A model generated the notes under the pieces. It was not told where the DNA came from and did no database searches. It worked only from the letters and a program-made list of their open reading frames with translations. A stretch of DNA of 64,000 nucleotides from Sparassis latifolia (taxonomy: Eukaryota > Basidiomycota > Agaricomycetes > Polyporales > Sparassidaceae): positions 248,001 through 312,000 of the forward strand of contig CM031560.1 in the NCBI GenBank assembly GCA_018466975.1, written 5' to 3'. The position numbers and the translations under genes were made by a program. Positions 40,976-53,190 of the stretch are shown here, one piece after another. Numbering within the stretch: position 1 is the first letter of the stretch; each line of letters opens with the position of its first letter.

Positions 40976-41065
40976 TATGTCGAGTAAGTGGGTTTGGACA
41001 AGAAGCATTCTAGGAGTGGAGGAAGAGGGTTTGGACAACGATGAGCTCACAAAAAGATAGGACAC

Positions 41066-42720
41066 TGACTCTCACACCCCGAACATGCATAAGAACTTGA
41101 TGCCTTCATAGTCATGCACCGTGGGTTATCATGTTTAGCAAATCTGAACAAATCAGTGGTCCATCACGGCAAATAGCAGATAGATGCACGCATATCTGTA
41201 TGGATTTGAAAGAGGCCATGCGTGTGCTCTGCTGACCTATCATGAGGACACGGACCGGTGCAGAGCCTATGCACAGGATATGCTATCACGAACGGTTCCA
41301 GAGTCAAGCTCCTTATCAGCCTGCCCTACACCGCAAGGCTGTCCGCGATTGCAGAATGAATGACAATGAATATCACAGTACACTTGCTCGGGATAGAACC
41401 TGTGGAACATTGGTCGCCACTGCCTGTATCAATTTCGTACATGTGTGGACATACCTGGCACTCGGAAGATTAATTCAGTATTCCTAGGAAAGCGATCTTA
41501 TCATGCGAGACCGTACACGACCATGCGTGAGTGCTCCAAAGAGCCCAGCGCTGCCAATGAGAGTTCATCGCAGATGAGTATGGCATCACCGAAGGGAATC
41601 TGAACTGAGGGAATGCAAAGAAAAGGTAGTGCGCACAGTCACCCACATCTTCACTTTGCAACAAACCTCCATCGATACTCTGGGACCTGCAAGGTGATCT
41701 CTACTGTAGGCGACTGAGCGGAGAAGATCTCCTGGTGCTGCTGAAACGCTTTGCACGAAAAAGTACAGGGGATGTGCATGTTCACACTCGATGAGCGGCA
41801 AACCCTTCAAAGATGAAGTCGAGTGAGGTGCACTTTGAAACAGTGTTCTCGCGTTGCGTGATGAGGTGAAGAGAAGCCTAAGTGATGCAGTCGTTTATGT
41901 GAAGAGGTTGGGAATTCTTGATGTCAAGCAATTAGATTTTCTGGAAAACTGGGGAGCCGTGATATGTTAAGGGGGAGGGACTACAATAGTTCAATGACTC
42001 ACAAGTATCCTGCTCGACAATCGCTGGATGACCGGGACCAGAGAACATGAAAGAGTGCTAGTGGCCGAAAATTAGCCCACACACATAGCATCAATAATTG
42101 TCGCGATCGTAGCCAGGATCGGTGGCGCTGAGAGTGCAGACGAAAGGGAAGTTGCGATGTCGGCTAAGTGTCTCCAGTAGCGTCAGTGAACGGACAACAA
42201 ATTGAAGAAAAATATTCTTGCTTACAGAATATTAGCCTTGAGCCATGATTATCATCGCAAGAGTCTATCTGTGACGCACCTTAAGTCGCTTTCTCCATTC
42301 TGTTTAATGTCAGTTAGCTTTTCGTAGATCGCATAGATTGCACTTGTTAAAGATAAAACAGAAACGTTGCGGCAAGGAAGAATGGATGCATAGGCAAGTC
42401 GAGGTAATACATGCAAACATGAATCTCTCCGAAGGATTACATTGATGACAAGTATATGGCTGAGTCTTTGCAAAGTAAGATTCCATGTTTCAAGGTAAGT
42501 GGTCATAGGTTAGGACACGATGTCTTTACCATAAGTCCCAACGGCCAATACCTTCCCCTGCGTCGCACCCCAAACTACAATTGTAGTCCAAAAGACACCT
42601 GAGTCCAACCTGAGTCGCTGCGTATTGGCGATCCTTCCATCAGTGGCGTTGACGGGCTGTAGGCACCCTAGTCAGCCATAAACAGGATAACTGAGCCACG
42701 CACCTTTCCCCAGGAGTATC
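41066..42720. other. Unit 1, block upstream of the F-box gene
   Basis: Conserved with 50.3-51.95 kb and 59.2-60.96 kb (for instance the CAAATAGCAGATAGA and AAACAGAAACGTTGCGGCAA words). A minus-strand frame near 42100-42200 with LSRHRNFPFVCTLSA has weak counterparts in the other units, possibly remnants of a shared gene; no intact gene seen. Confidence 0.45.
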
Positions 42721-44030
42721 TACATCAGGAACTCGGGATAGCTCCATAGGCTCCATATGGTAGCGGACGGAGCCCTGGAGTGATGAAAATTCCCCCCATC
42801 ATATGGAGCAGGCCGTCTCCGTGCCATGCCAGATGGAGATCGCGTCTTTGCATGGAGCTGGATGGAGACAGCACGTGGCTCGTGGGACATACTCATGAGC
42901 ACCAGGCACTGGGGGCAAAAGTGGATGTTCTGCCTTGGAACAGTGTCTGAACATCCAAGGAACAGATTACATTTTTGGACATGTCACATGTTCTGAACAT
43001 GGTAAGGAACATCTAATATGTCTCACACAATGTTTCATTGGAGAGCATGCTGGAGACATGTTGCATGTACCATTCTGAAACATATAATATGTCTCACACA
43101 ATGTCTCATTGGAGAATGTCCTGCAGACTTGGTGCATGTTTCATTCTGGAACATTTATCATTTTGCTACTATATTCTGGGCTTGTCTCTTGGTGCAATAT
43201 GCTCTGTATAATAAGAATTTCTCATGGCCAAACACATTACATTTCTGGCCACTGTTAATCTTCAGAACATTGTGAGAAGATGTTAAGTGCTCCTACTCTA
43301 AACATACAAGATGTCCTGGGCATCAAGAACATTTGCAGTATATGTATGATACATACTAAAATCATACTAAAATTTTACATGTACTGCAAATGTTCTTGAT
43401 GCCCAGGACATCTTGTATGTTTAGAGTAGGAGCACTTAACATCTTCTCACAATGTTCTGAAGATTAACAGTGGCCAGAAATGTAATGTGTTTGGCCATGA
43501 GAAATTCTTATTATACAGAGCATATTGCACCAAGAGACAAGCCCAGAATATAGTAGCAAAATGATAAATGTTCCAGAATGAAACATGCACCAAGTCTGCA
43601 GGACATTCTTTAATGAGACATTGTGTGAGACATATTATATGTTCCAGAATGGTACATGCAACATGTCTCCAGCATGCTCTCCAATGAAACATTGTGTGAG
43701 ACATATTAGATGTTCCTTACCATGTTCAGAACATGTGACATGTCCAAAAATGTAATCTGTTCCTTGATGTTCAGACACTGTTCCAAAGCAGAACATCCAC
43801 TTTTGCCTCCAGTGAGGGACAAGCTCGAGTTGTTGGATATTCTTGAAAAATACTCACAGAGCATGTAGGAAGAGATATCAATGCTGTCTAGATACATATG
43901 CTTGCTTGGGGCATTTAGCTCTCTCTGTCTGTAGCTGGCATCTCCATGCAGAGGTACAATCTCCGTCCAGCTCTGAATGGAGCCGAGGAGATCTATCCTC
44001 CATACGGAGGAATCCAGATTCCCTGATGTA
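42721..44030. mobile_element. Non-autonomous inverted-repeat element flanked by TA
   Basis: The left end TACATCAGG and right end CCTGATGTA form diverged terminal inverted repeats that continue inward with GGAT..CTCC.TA words. If the ends are CATCAGG/CCTGATG, the flanks are a TA duplication, as made by Tc1/mariner-type transposases. Units 2 and 3 lack it at the homologous site, with CAGGAATACTCACCTGGGAC there. A second element is nested inside (42907-43814). No coding sequence recognised. Confidence 0.65.
42907..43814. mobile_element. CACTG foldback element, nested
   Basis: A near-complete 908-bp palindrome centred near 43355-43365, ending CACTGG at the left and CCAGTG at the right, flanked by AGG on both sides (42904-42906 and 43815-43817). 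CACTR-type ends with a 3-bp duplication are the hallmark of CACTA/EnSpm transposons. The reading frames at 43018-43275 and 43447-43704 on opposite strands are mirror images of the arms, not genes. Confidence 0.85.
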
Positions 44031-46135
44031 CCTGGGACTCACAACCCTGGGCACATGCGGCATATCGTGGATGGCAGCTGGGGCGGAGTTGTCTCGGAGG
44101 CACGTCACGTAGGCGCGTGATTGTGACAGACGCGAGACCCCACGGTCCGGCTACTCCGAGTCACCAACTCAACGTGCTCACCTCCCCAACACCGCCCCTG
44201 CATCACTCGCCATCCGCGCGCAACGTTTCAGAGATTTCAAGTTGCAGCGTCCAATGTCCTCGATATCAAATGACCAGGAAGTCCGCAAATGACTACGGAT
44301 GGTCAGACATCTCTGGGCCAACCGAGGCCGAAAGGTATGATAATGCTTCTACTATTGCACTAACACAGTAGGTACCTCGCGACGCTCCTCGCGACATCAG
44401 CCCTACCCACTCCAGGGGTTAGCCGGTAGCTATTCCCTGCCCGCCACCATGACCCCGCTTTTCGAGCCTGAGCCCAACGACGTCTGGGGCCCTCTTTTTG
44501 ACGCATGTCTGCCAAGGACCCGCCTGTGAGACCATACCCTGCATGGACGCATGCCACAGTAGTTGTGCGCTACAGCAGTGCTGAATATTGAATGCTGGAG
44601 AGGCTATCCATGGTAAGTAGTGCCTGCATTTTGTGTTGGTCCATATGAAAACATCGGGAGCTGACGATGCGCTGGGCCGTAGTGGATTTCCAGCAGTGCG
44701 AGTCAGCCATATGCCCTGGACCAACTAGAATGCACTTCGGCGCTTCAATAACGCAAGGCGGAAACTGAAATCTCCCAGCCTGTAACGGTCTTGATATGTT
44801 ATCATTCACCAAACGAACACGTCCCGATTGGAACTGTTGCACGGCAATGCAGCCCGCACGCATGCAGCGCCTCTTTGGTACGCTCTGAATTGCTCGGTCC
44901 TACGTACCGTACTCTTCTCGATCGTGCGCCATCATTAGTTCTCTTCGTGCAAATGTTTTATTTCTCACTGCGAACGGGCGACACAGTAGATTACTAAGTT
45001 CTTTATTCTATGCAAGCAAGGACAAATTGTTACCTCGGGGAGTGAAAGCATCCATATGCGACGCGTTTCGCGATGTATTCGATATCTGTAAGTATCTCTG
45101 ATACTGTTCCCCCGATTTTATAGATGTTATGCACCCAGTATAAGGGATGCCCCGTCGGTGTGATTGAGGCCGCATGTCTGCGATGCAGCTTGATCAGCTT
45201 GAAGGCCACCTAGCTTCGGGAGTAAAAACGTGATGTCCACACCGGTTTTCACGCAGCTCGAAGCTGGTCAAATAAAACTGATCGACGTCATCGCCCCGGT
45301 GGGCCAGGATGTTGCGACCATGTGGCAATGGGTACAAAGTCTGCTCTGCAGCTCAACCGTAGCCCCTCGTAGCCGCGCATTAACAGTAAATCGGACGTAA
45401 GATTTATCGTATCAACCATCGAAATGAGTGGAAGATGTCATACGTAGGTGCATAAAGTAGCCAATGTTGTTTCAGGTCAGGCGCCTTAATGCATATATAT
45501 GGAGAGTAGAACTTTGAATTGAAGCCTTACCACGAAAGAGCGTGCTACGTTGAGAACCAAAGCATATCGAGTAACATCGTATCTTCACATACAATTTTTT
45601 TGTGGGACTTGAGGTTATCTCACTGTACAGGTGAAGCAAGTACGCGAGAGCAGCTGCTGCATGTAAGGCTTTTGTGGCGCACAGGGGGATTGGGGGCATT
45701 GCATCCAGTGGATAAGGCAAGGTCTGCGAGGATTCAGTTTGAGGGAGTTCCTGAAGGGCGACATTAGTGCAGTAAGAACACGGAGGGACGGCAATGGAAA
45801 GAGCAAGGAGCTTACTAGAATGCCATATGGCGGCAATACAGGAAGGCGTAGCGCTCTGTTTGGTGGTCCAGCAATTAATAACAGTAGGGTTGAATAGAAA
45901 ACATACATCATTATATACCAGTAGGGTGGAACGAATTGTATAGGGGGCGGATTTGCAGAATCTTGTCCGAGCGCGGCGGTGAATCTTCGTATAGGCCTCG
46001 GAGTCCCGACAATGCAGTTGAAGTTAGGCAGCCAGTTACATTCTGAAGGCGGTCATACCCATAGAGAAAGAACCTAGGCAGTAGTTGAGTAGTACTGGTG
46101 ACGGTTAATTGACGTGTGACGTCAGAGGCAAACGC
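44031..46135. other. End of unit 1 and spacer to unit 2
   Basis: 44.1-44.5 kb matches 52.0-52.55 kb and 61.85-62.2 kb and includes a fragment MTPLFEPEPNDVWGPLF corresponding to the start of the zinc-cluster gene; the match then stops. 44.55-46.13 kb is unrelated to the other units. A minus-strand frame at 45472-45911 has hydrophobic N-terminal residues but no recognisable family. Confidence 0.4.
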
Positions 46136-46136
46136 G

Positions 46137-48471
46137 CTACGAGCGCTTATTTGGCGCCGGTCCTCCGAGATCGCACTGGTGACTCTGAGCAGTGAGATCT
46201 TTCCACGTCGTCTTCTATCCTGACAGTCCTCACACCAACCGAGGTGACCGTATACTCCTCATGCCAAATATTCTCCGCTCCCGCGACGCGCTACTGCAGT
46301 CGACGCACTAGTAGTTCTGTCACCGTGTCGCGTTATGGTGCACTAGAGACGAGTGAGTGGTGAGCTCAACCGGTGCAGGTCTTTGATCTGTATACAGCCG
46401 TGATATCGATGCCTTGTACCTTGTTGAACAGGTGCCCTCCACAAAGGTATTTGAAGGGTCTCTCAGGGCAGCCTGCCTTGCGACGACGTGCAGAGATCTT
46501 CAGTGCTATGGTTTTATTTGCTGAGGATCCTCAATTTTAGTACGTCATCGCTAATTCCTTCTAGTTTCTACGCCAATTCAGATGCTCACAGTTCGCTGAA
46601 GTCCGGTGTCGTTTCATTTGTCTCTCCATGTACGTACCTTGTCCTTGTCCGCATAATGAACACTGATCCTCCGATAAAGTAGAAAAACCATTTGGGCTGT
46701 CAACACTGGTCATGTGAACACTGGTATTGCCACCGATGCAGACAGAAGAGAATATCTGGTAGCGCCACAAGTCAAAACGTCATTGTATCCCACCACTTCT
46801 CCTGAGGTGCTTAAATATTGGCAACTAGCATTTGTGCGTTTTTAATGTCCTTTTCATTTTTCGGCCCAGATACGCTAAATGACGTGCCCTGGCTCCTCTC
46901 AATCTTGTCGTGCGCCTCGCTGATCGGACGCTCCCTTTAGGGTGTGCTGATGGTGATTCAACGTTGAAGAAGCACTGTCTCATCGCCTATCTCTTCAATA
47001 GTGCGCTTGCCATGTGAAGCCTGCCTGGTGATCGCGTTCGAGAAAGTCAACCCTCGAGTACTCCGAGTCCTCCTGATCTCGAAGCATGCTCATGTTCGCA
47101 GGTTATCAGATCTCCGACCTGTCCAGAACCCGTCCATGGTTGTACCAACATGTGATACCTCGGCGCTCCTCCCAACAACACTCCTACACAGCCGAAGTTC
47201 TCGTCGGTCATCTCAAAGTCAATTCATCATCCCAAGATTGTCTCTTCGGATCGGGGTCTCCACTCGTCTGTATACTCCTTGCTCAACCGCGTGTCTACAT
47301 CCCAGCCCAAGTAGCAAAAAGCGCCGTTCTCCCCGTCAATGCGGGTACCCATCGCACCAGGCTACCTCTGCGAAGGGGCTGTATTAAACATGTACCATGA
47401 TCAAGTATTATTTTCAGGGTCAATCGTTCGAGCTCACGAGGCGAGTCCTTCGCAGCCACATAGACTTGTAAGAATTTTGATCTAGGTTTCGAGGCTGCAC
47501 AAGATGTATCGTCCGCAGGATCGGCACATGGTGATGTTTCGCCGCTTCCCCGGTCAAGTGGACCCATCGCGTGTCCGTATTTTTCTCTTATCACAGGCTC
47601 AATGTTTGACTGCTTCGTTTGCAGTAACGATGTAACGACGAAGTATTGCATGAATGTCGGTGTCGCCCGTGTTCTCGTGCTCGGCATCTTCTCTCCCCAT
47701 CCATTTCTCTGTCAGTGCGCACGAATACGACTGCGCTCCTGCTCAAGCTCCGCCGTGCTGATATTGGCACAATTTCTCCGGACTTCAAGTGTGGAAACGT
47801 CGCACAAATATCTACACATCGTCCAATTACTTCCTAAAGATATGGCTTCATTGTGACCTTCGAAAAAAAATACTGTGGTATGCCGCGTGTACTGAGCTGA
47901 ACGGTCATTAGTGCTCGTGAGCAGGTATGTCGCCATTTATATTCTGCACACTTTTGGTCTGTCGAAGTTCAGCCTGACCGCATTGTTCACCAAGGCATAG
48001 TCTACCGGTGCGTGCTGTCGGCAGTTATATGATACCATCAGTATGCCTGATTTTATCGCGCGACCGACTTCGTGTATACGTATCTCTGTATGTGTACATT
48101 CAATCCAACCAGAATTTCAGATCTACAAACAGCGCACTCGGCCACTATCTAAGTACAAACTGTTTACCGGTACGCGCAGCCCACGTCTCTCGCGAAACAC
48201 TCGTAAGCCTGTAAAATTACAAAGGAAGAAAAACAATGTCGAGAGTAGAGTGGTAAAAATCATACGTATCTCCGGTACCTCAACCTATTTCCGAAACTTG
48301 AGTACGTATAGCACCAGACAAAGAATGATGTCCTGCATAGATGAACTCGCACTGCCTGCACATTCCAACTCTCAAGTTACCCACCTGTCCTCCCCGCAAC
48401 GTTGCGGCCTGCCAGCTGCGCTCGCCGAATTAGAATGTATCCACCGTCCTGTTTCTCCTGACCTCGTCTGC
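46137..48471. other. Unit 2, non-coding block
   Basis: 46.14-46.7 kb matches 54.9-55.6 kb (unit 3); 46.86-48.4 kb matches unit 1. Short frames on both strands are not conserved between copies. Confidence 0.45.
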
Positions 48472-50215
48472 TCAGATGCTCGATTGGTGCCCGTCGTCGT
48501 TAGATGTAAGAATCACTCCAGACGGCCGACCGTCTTCAACCTGCAGCTCGGGAGTCTTCGATTGACATGCTGATACAGTGAATGAATCACTGTGATAAGG
48601 CTTCAATCGCTCTGCCCACTGGTGGTCGAAGGTCAGCGTAACTTTGACACCTCGCCGACGCAAGGCATTGAGACAGTCCGAAATGCGCCGCTTCTCTTCC
48701 TCGGCAATTTTGCCACCTGAAACGTCCAGCCTGAACTCCCGCAGTATGAGAAACTGCTGCTCCAGGATACGGGCCGCGCTTTCCCACTCGCAGTCCACTT
48801 CTCCTGGCTCCATCATTATGCTGAGTGTGTGAAGGTGGCAATTGGGTGAAATGATGCGCAGGATCTCTGCCAAAGAAACACCTCGCACCGACTGCAAAAC
48901 GAGGTTGCAAAGTGCAGTGCATTGACCTATATTCAAGTCCTGCACTGTGGGTGGCATTAGGTTGATACTACTGTGATGTAGGGTGTAATACTTACCATCG
49001 GATGCAGTAGTACCATCCACTAAATGTAATTGTAAGTCCTCCAGACTAGTTCCAGCATGCATGAGAAAGTTTCTCAGAGGAGATAGAATTTGGTGGTCTA
49101 GAAGTATCTCCAGCCTCTGCAGACGATGGATGGATGCCGGCATCAACGTCAGCCACCTAAAAAGTGCTGAAGACAGAGCTAGTTGTGTTTCATCATCTCC
49201 AGTTTTCACCACAAGACAGGTGCATGCGGGAAATGGCGATGCTACATGAGCGATTGGGAATGTCTCGCATCTCTCTAGTCTTGAGTAGAGCATGCTTAGG
49301 GTCTGCAGCCAAGGTAGTGCACAGATGAGGTGCCGAAATTGGGAGAAATTGTGGAATCTGCAGTAGCTTAATTCCATCTTGGTAACACATCCAAACTGCC
49401 TGAAGCTGATTAGCAGTGTGCGTGGATGTATAACAACTTTACCCCACTCGAGGTCATGAATATGCAATGCCTGGACTGCTGAGAACATTTGTCCAAGGAC
49501 AAGGGGGAATCGATGCACCCATGCAGGCTTTGAATCATTCAGATCTAGCACGAGCACTGATTGCAGAGCAGCTGCCACATGCGGGGTTCTTGATGTCTGT
49601 ACAAGAGCTTCAAAGCACTTGCTGGATTTCAGAGCCAGTCTAGAGGCACAAAGATGATAATGGCTAGCTGGGTACCATGCATGGCAAACAAGGGCGCAGT
49701 TGTACAGTATGCCCTGCTTGGTGGTGAACAAATCTATGATGCCATTGACAAAGTCAATGATGCGATCTGTCAGCTCTGGGGGAAGCCTTGGTATATTTGT
49801 GTACTACGGACGAGAATGTTGATCATTGCACAGACAGTGGTCAATATTCAGATCGGGGAGTAGGATCTGGGCGACGTACCGGTAGGCATTCCCAGATTGC
49901 AGCCTGCCACCATGCTAAATGGTCCACCGGCCGAGCAGACCATGCAGAAACTAGAGGATGCAAGATAACCAGTTGTGTCGGTCACGCACTTTGGGCGTTT
50001 AGATGTAGGGACTTACTGGGGGAGGCGGATTCGGGCAAGGCGGTTTCAAGCAGGGAGGAACTCATTGGGTTGAATTCGGAATGTCCAAATATATACGCGG
50101 GAAGTTCGGGAAAGGGGAGCTCGGACCAGGCGAATTTAGGAGAGGCGAGTTCAGATGAGGTGAGTTCGGGCGAGGTGAGTTCGGGCAAGGTGAGTTCCGA
50201 CAAGGAGGAGCTCAT
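48472..50215 (-). CDS. F-box protein, copy 2 (intact)
   Basis: Four exons: 50017-50215, 49880-49950, 48996-49803 and 48472-48944, with introns of 66, 76 and 51 nt; 1551 nt, about 516 residues, open throughout. The start (ATG at 50213-50215) sits in a context shared with copies 1 and 3. The first exon encodes a Ser/Glu/Leu/Pro pentapeptide-like repeat (ELTLP ELTSP ELTSS ELASP), the second ends WQAAIWECLP, and the third opens with the F-box IPRLPPELTDRIIDFV followed by leucine-rich repeat-like sequence. The last exon (VQDLNIGQCTALCNLVLQSV, SLAEILRIISPNCHLHTLSI, RRISDCLNALRRRGVKV) is the conserved tail. The third intron is a multiple of three and open, so read-through would add 17 residues. The likely role is substrate selection in an SCF ubiquitin ligase; the substrate is unknown. 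Confidence 0.85.
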
Positions 50216-52363
50216 TGTGTCAAGTGAGTGGGGTTAGACAAGGAAGAATTCAAGGAGTGGAGGACGGGGGGTTGGATCATTGGACGAGGAGCTCAAGAAA
50301 AGATAGGACACTAACCCTCACACCCCGAACATGCGTAAGAACTTGATGCGTTCATAGCCACGCACCTAAAACAGGCACGTGGGTTATCATGTTTAGAAAA
50401 TCTGAACAAATCAGTGGTCCATCATGACAAATAGCAGATAGACGCACGCATATCTGGATGGATTTGAAAGAGGCCGTGCGCGGGCTTCGTCGCCCTGTAT
50501 TAAGAAGGAGGACCGCTGCAGAGCCTGTGCACAGGACGTTCTGTCACGAACGGTTGCTCGAGTCGAGCTCTATATCAGCCTGCCCTACATCGCAAGGCTA
50601 TCCGCGACTGCGGAACAACCGCCAACGAACACTGCAATACACGTACTCAGGGGAGAACCTGTGAGACGTTGGCTATTACCACTGACTAGGACTGGATCGA
50701 TTGCGCACGCACCTACGAGGGCGCCTAGGTGAGAACCGGTGCTCCGGAAACTAACTGGGTGGTCCTAGGGTTCGCGTTGTATCTAATATTAGGTGCGACC
50801 GTACGTGAGTGCTCTGAAGGGCTGAAAGCAGCGTTCGTCGCGGATATGGCGTCAGCGAGGGAACATGAACTGGGAAACATACAGTGCGCACTGTCACCTC
50901 ATCTTCGCTTCGCGATAGACCGCTGTCGATGCTCCGGGACTTGAAGGGAAGTCTCTACACGAGAAGACTGAAAGGAAAAGATGTCCTCGTGCAACTGAAC
51001 TGACTTGCATAAGAAATTACAGGGGTTGTGCGTGCCGTCGTTGTGCACGCTCCACGAGCGGCAAACCCCTCGAAAATGAAGTTGAGGGAGGTGCGCTTTG
51101 AGACGCCGGTCCGAGGAGCTCACGGTTGCGTGATGAGATGATTATAAATATCCTCGTAGTGAGGAAGCTTGGAATTCTTCATGTCGAGCAGTCCGATTTT
51201 CTGCGAAATCGGGGAGCCGCGAGATGTTCAGGGCGAGGGACTACGATAGTTAGAGAACTCACATGCATCCCGCTCGACAATCGCTGCATAACCTGGACTA
51301 GGGAATGTGTAAGAGCACTCGTGGTCGAAGGTTAGCCCGTATGCATAGCCACAGCGTCAACAATCGTTGTGATCGTCTATCGCAGCTGGGGGATGGCTGT
51401 GCTGAGAGCGCGGACGAGAGGGAGATCGCGGTGTCACGAAGTGGGGTGAGCGAGCTGACGAAGAGTTGAAGAAAGATATCCATGTTCGCAGAGTAATCAG
51501 TCACAATTATCATCGCAAGAGTCTATCCCTAACGCACCTCGAGTCGCTTCTCCATTCTGTTTAATGTCGGTTAGCTTTTCGTCGATAGCTTAGATGACAT
51601 TTGTTAAAGATAAAACAGAAACGTTGCGGCAAGGAAGAATCGATTTATTCGCAAGTGTAGCTGATATATGCACAAATCTCTTTGCAGAATCACATACACG
51701 AAATCGCTGTGAGTCCTTGAAAAGTTAGAGTCAAAGGTGGGTGATCGTAAACCAGGAAACGTACGTCTTTATCCCAAGTCCCAACGGCCGATACCCGCCG
51801 CACCCGAAACTACAATTGTAATCCAAGAAACTCCTGGGTCGGTGCATATTGGCGATCCTCCCATCAGCGGCGTAGGCGAACTGAAGGCACCCTAGTCAGC
51901 CGTAAAACAGGACAAGTGAACGACGTACCTTCCCCCATGGCCAGGAATACTCACCTGGGACCACCCCTGGCACATATGGCGTGGCGGCCGTGGACATGAG
52001 GAGGAGTCTCGGAAGCACGTCACGTCGGCGCGTGATCGTGACAGGCGCGAGAGGCCACGGTCCGGCTACTCCGAGTTACCAACGTGCTCACCTCCCCAAC
52101 ACCTGCCCTCAGTGCCCTGCTGCACTCGCCATACCCGCGCAACGACCTTGCAGAGATTTCAAGTTACAGCGTCCAAGGTCCTGGATATCAGATCACCCGG
52201 AAGTCCGCAAATGACTACGGATGCCAGAGGTCCCTGGGACCAACTCCGAGGCCGAAAGGTATGCATGATACTGCTCCTGCTATTGCACTAACAGAACGTC
52301 CTGCGACACTCCTCGCAACATAACCCCTACCCACTCGAGGGGTTAACTGGCTTACCCGCGAGA
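50216..52363. other. Unit 2, block between the F-box gene and the zinc-cluster pseudogene
   Basis: Homologous to the same interval in units 1 and 3. Contains the empty site for the unit 3 hAT-like element (CCTGGGAC at about 51955-51962) and the promoter-like block with CGGTCCGGCTACTCCGAGT. A minus frame at 51298-51513 corresponds weakly to one at 60195-60512. Confidence 0.45.
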
Positions 52364-53190
52364 GGTGCAGACACTCCAATTCGTGGCTCGCGTCTCGCTC
52401 CGAGTCGGCCTGCAGAGCCGTGACGCCGACTATGGCTACGACGACACCACCCCGATCTCTCCCCTCAGCGAATCCGTTTACGGCGACAGCGAGGACCTCG
52501 ACTTTCCGCTTCTACCCTCGCCGCCACCATTACCCCGCTCTCCAAGCCTGCGCCCAAGCACGAGCGCAAATACTCATCTCCCTTCCCGCCGAGACGCAGC
52601 AGCCAGAGGCCTCCGCGTTGCCGCCGCCCCGCGCCCTCGCCGCCCACGGACGAAGCCCGTCGCGCAACACACACCGTAGGCTACCCGTATCCCGCTCCGC
52701 TCTCACTCGACGAGCTCCCGCTGCCGGACCGCGAGGACTAGCCCGGCCGGGCGCTCTTCCGGCTCAAGACAACGGGTGGCACGCGCGAGCCCTTGAAGAA
52801 GAATCCCGCGACGGCCTGCCTTTGCCGCAAGCCCAGGATCGCATGTGGGCCGCCTGTCCCTGGGGCTGTGGTGTGCTAGTGCGTGCACAGTATTCTTTTG
52901 CGTGGCGTTTGGCATTGCTCGCTTTTCTCTTTTTCTCTTTTTCTCTTTTTGTTTTCTTTTTCAGCTGTTGCTACTGTTGGTGTAGCATGAGCGCGCGGCG
53001 GTGTGAGTGTCCGAAGTTGCGCCGGGTCCAGCACAAGCGCAGACCCCGCGCGGTGCACATACAGACCCTCGCGGATACACACAGCAGCAGCAGCAGCAGC
53101 AGTAGCTCGGAGACGCTGCCCGGGGTCGTACCGTCGCCCTTTAATCCGCGCGCTGTGCCCATAGACGTTGAGCGGGCCCCCATTCGCTCC
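52364..53190 (+). pseudogene. Zn(II)2Cys6 zinc-cluster transcription factor, degenerate
   Basis: An acidic start (DYGYDDTTPISPLSESVYGD) in one frame gives way near 52510-52540 to a second frame with THTVGYPYPAPLSLDELPLP, an in-frame TAG (52738-52740), then GGTREPLKKNPATACLCRKP and RIACGPPVPG. A pyrimidine-tract intron (about 52875-52964) leads to CWCSMSARRCECPKLRRVQ and KRRPRAV, then a (CAG)n-encoded Ser run. The CLxCR...IACGPP...C..C......C order is that of the fungal binuclear zinc cluster that binds DNA, but the first Cys pair is one residue short (C-L-C) and the stop and frame change make it a pseudogene. Units 1 and 3 keep only the beginning. The 430-codon plus frame overlapping it is in the wrong frame. 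Confidence 0.6.

Larger units (their letters stand above)
37705..44540. repeat. Segmental duplication, unit 1
   Basis: Shares ordered blocks with units 2 and 3: a non-coding block (37.7-38.5 kb), an F-box gene (39.3-41.0 kb), a long downstream-of-start block (41.1-42.7 kb), and a terminal block (44.1-44.5 kb). The left end is cut off relative to units 2 and 3, apparently near the giant transposon. Two nested transposons separate the last two blocks. Confidence 0.85.
46136..52725. repeat. Segmental duplication, unit 2
   Basis: Begins with GCTACGAGCGCTTATTT, shared with unit 3 at 54895. The block order is the same as in unit 1, without the transposon insertions found in units 1 and 3. Confidence 0.85.

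Noticed and set aside
43018..43704. Two nearly identical 85-codon frames on opposite strands
   Set aside because: They are mirror copies of the arms of the CACTG foldback element.
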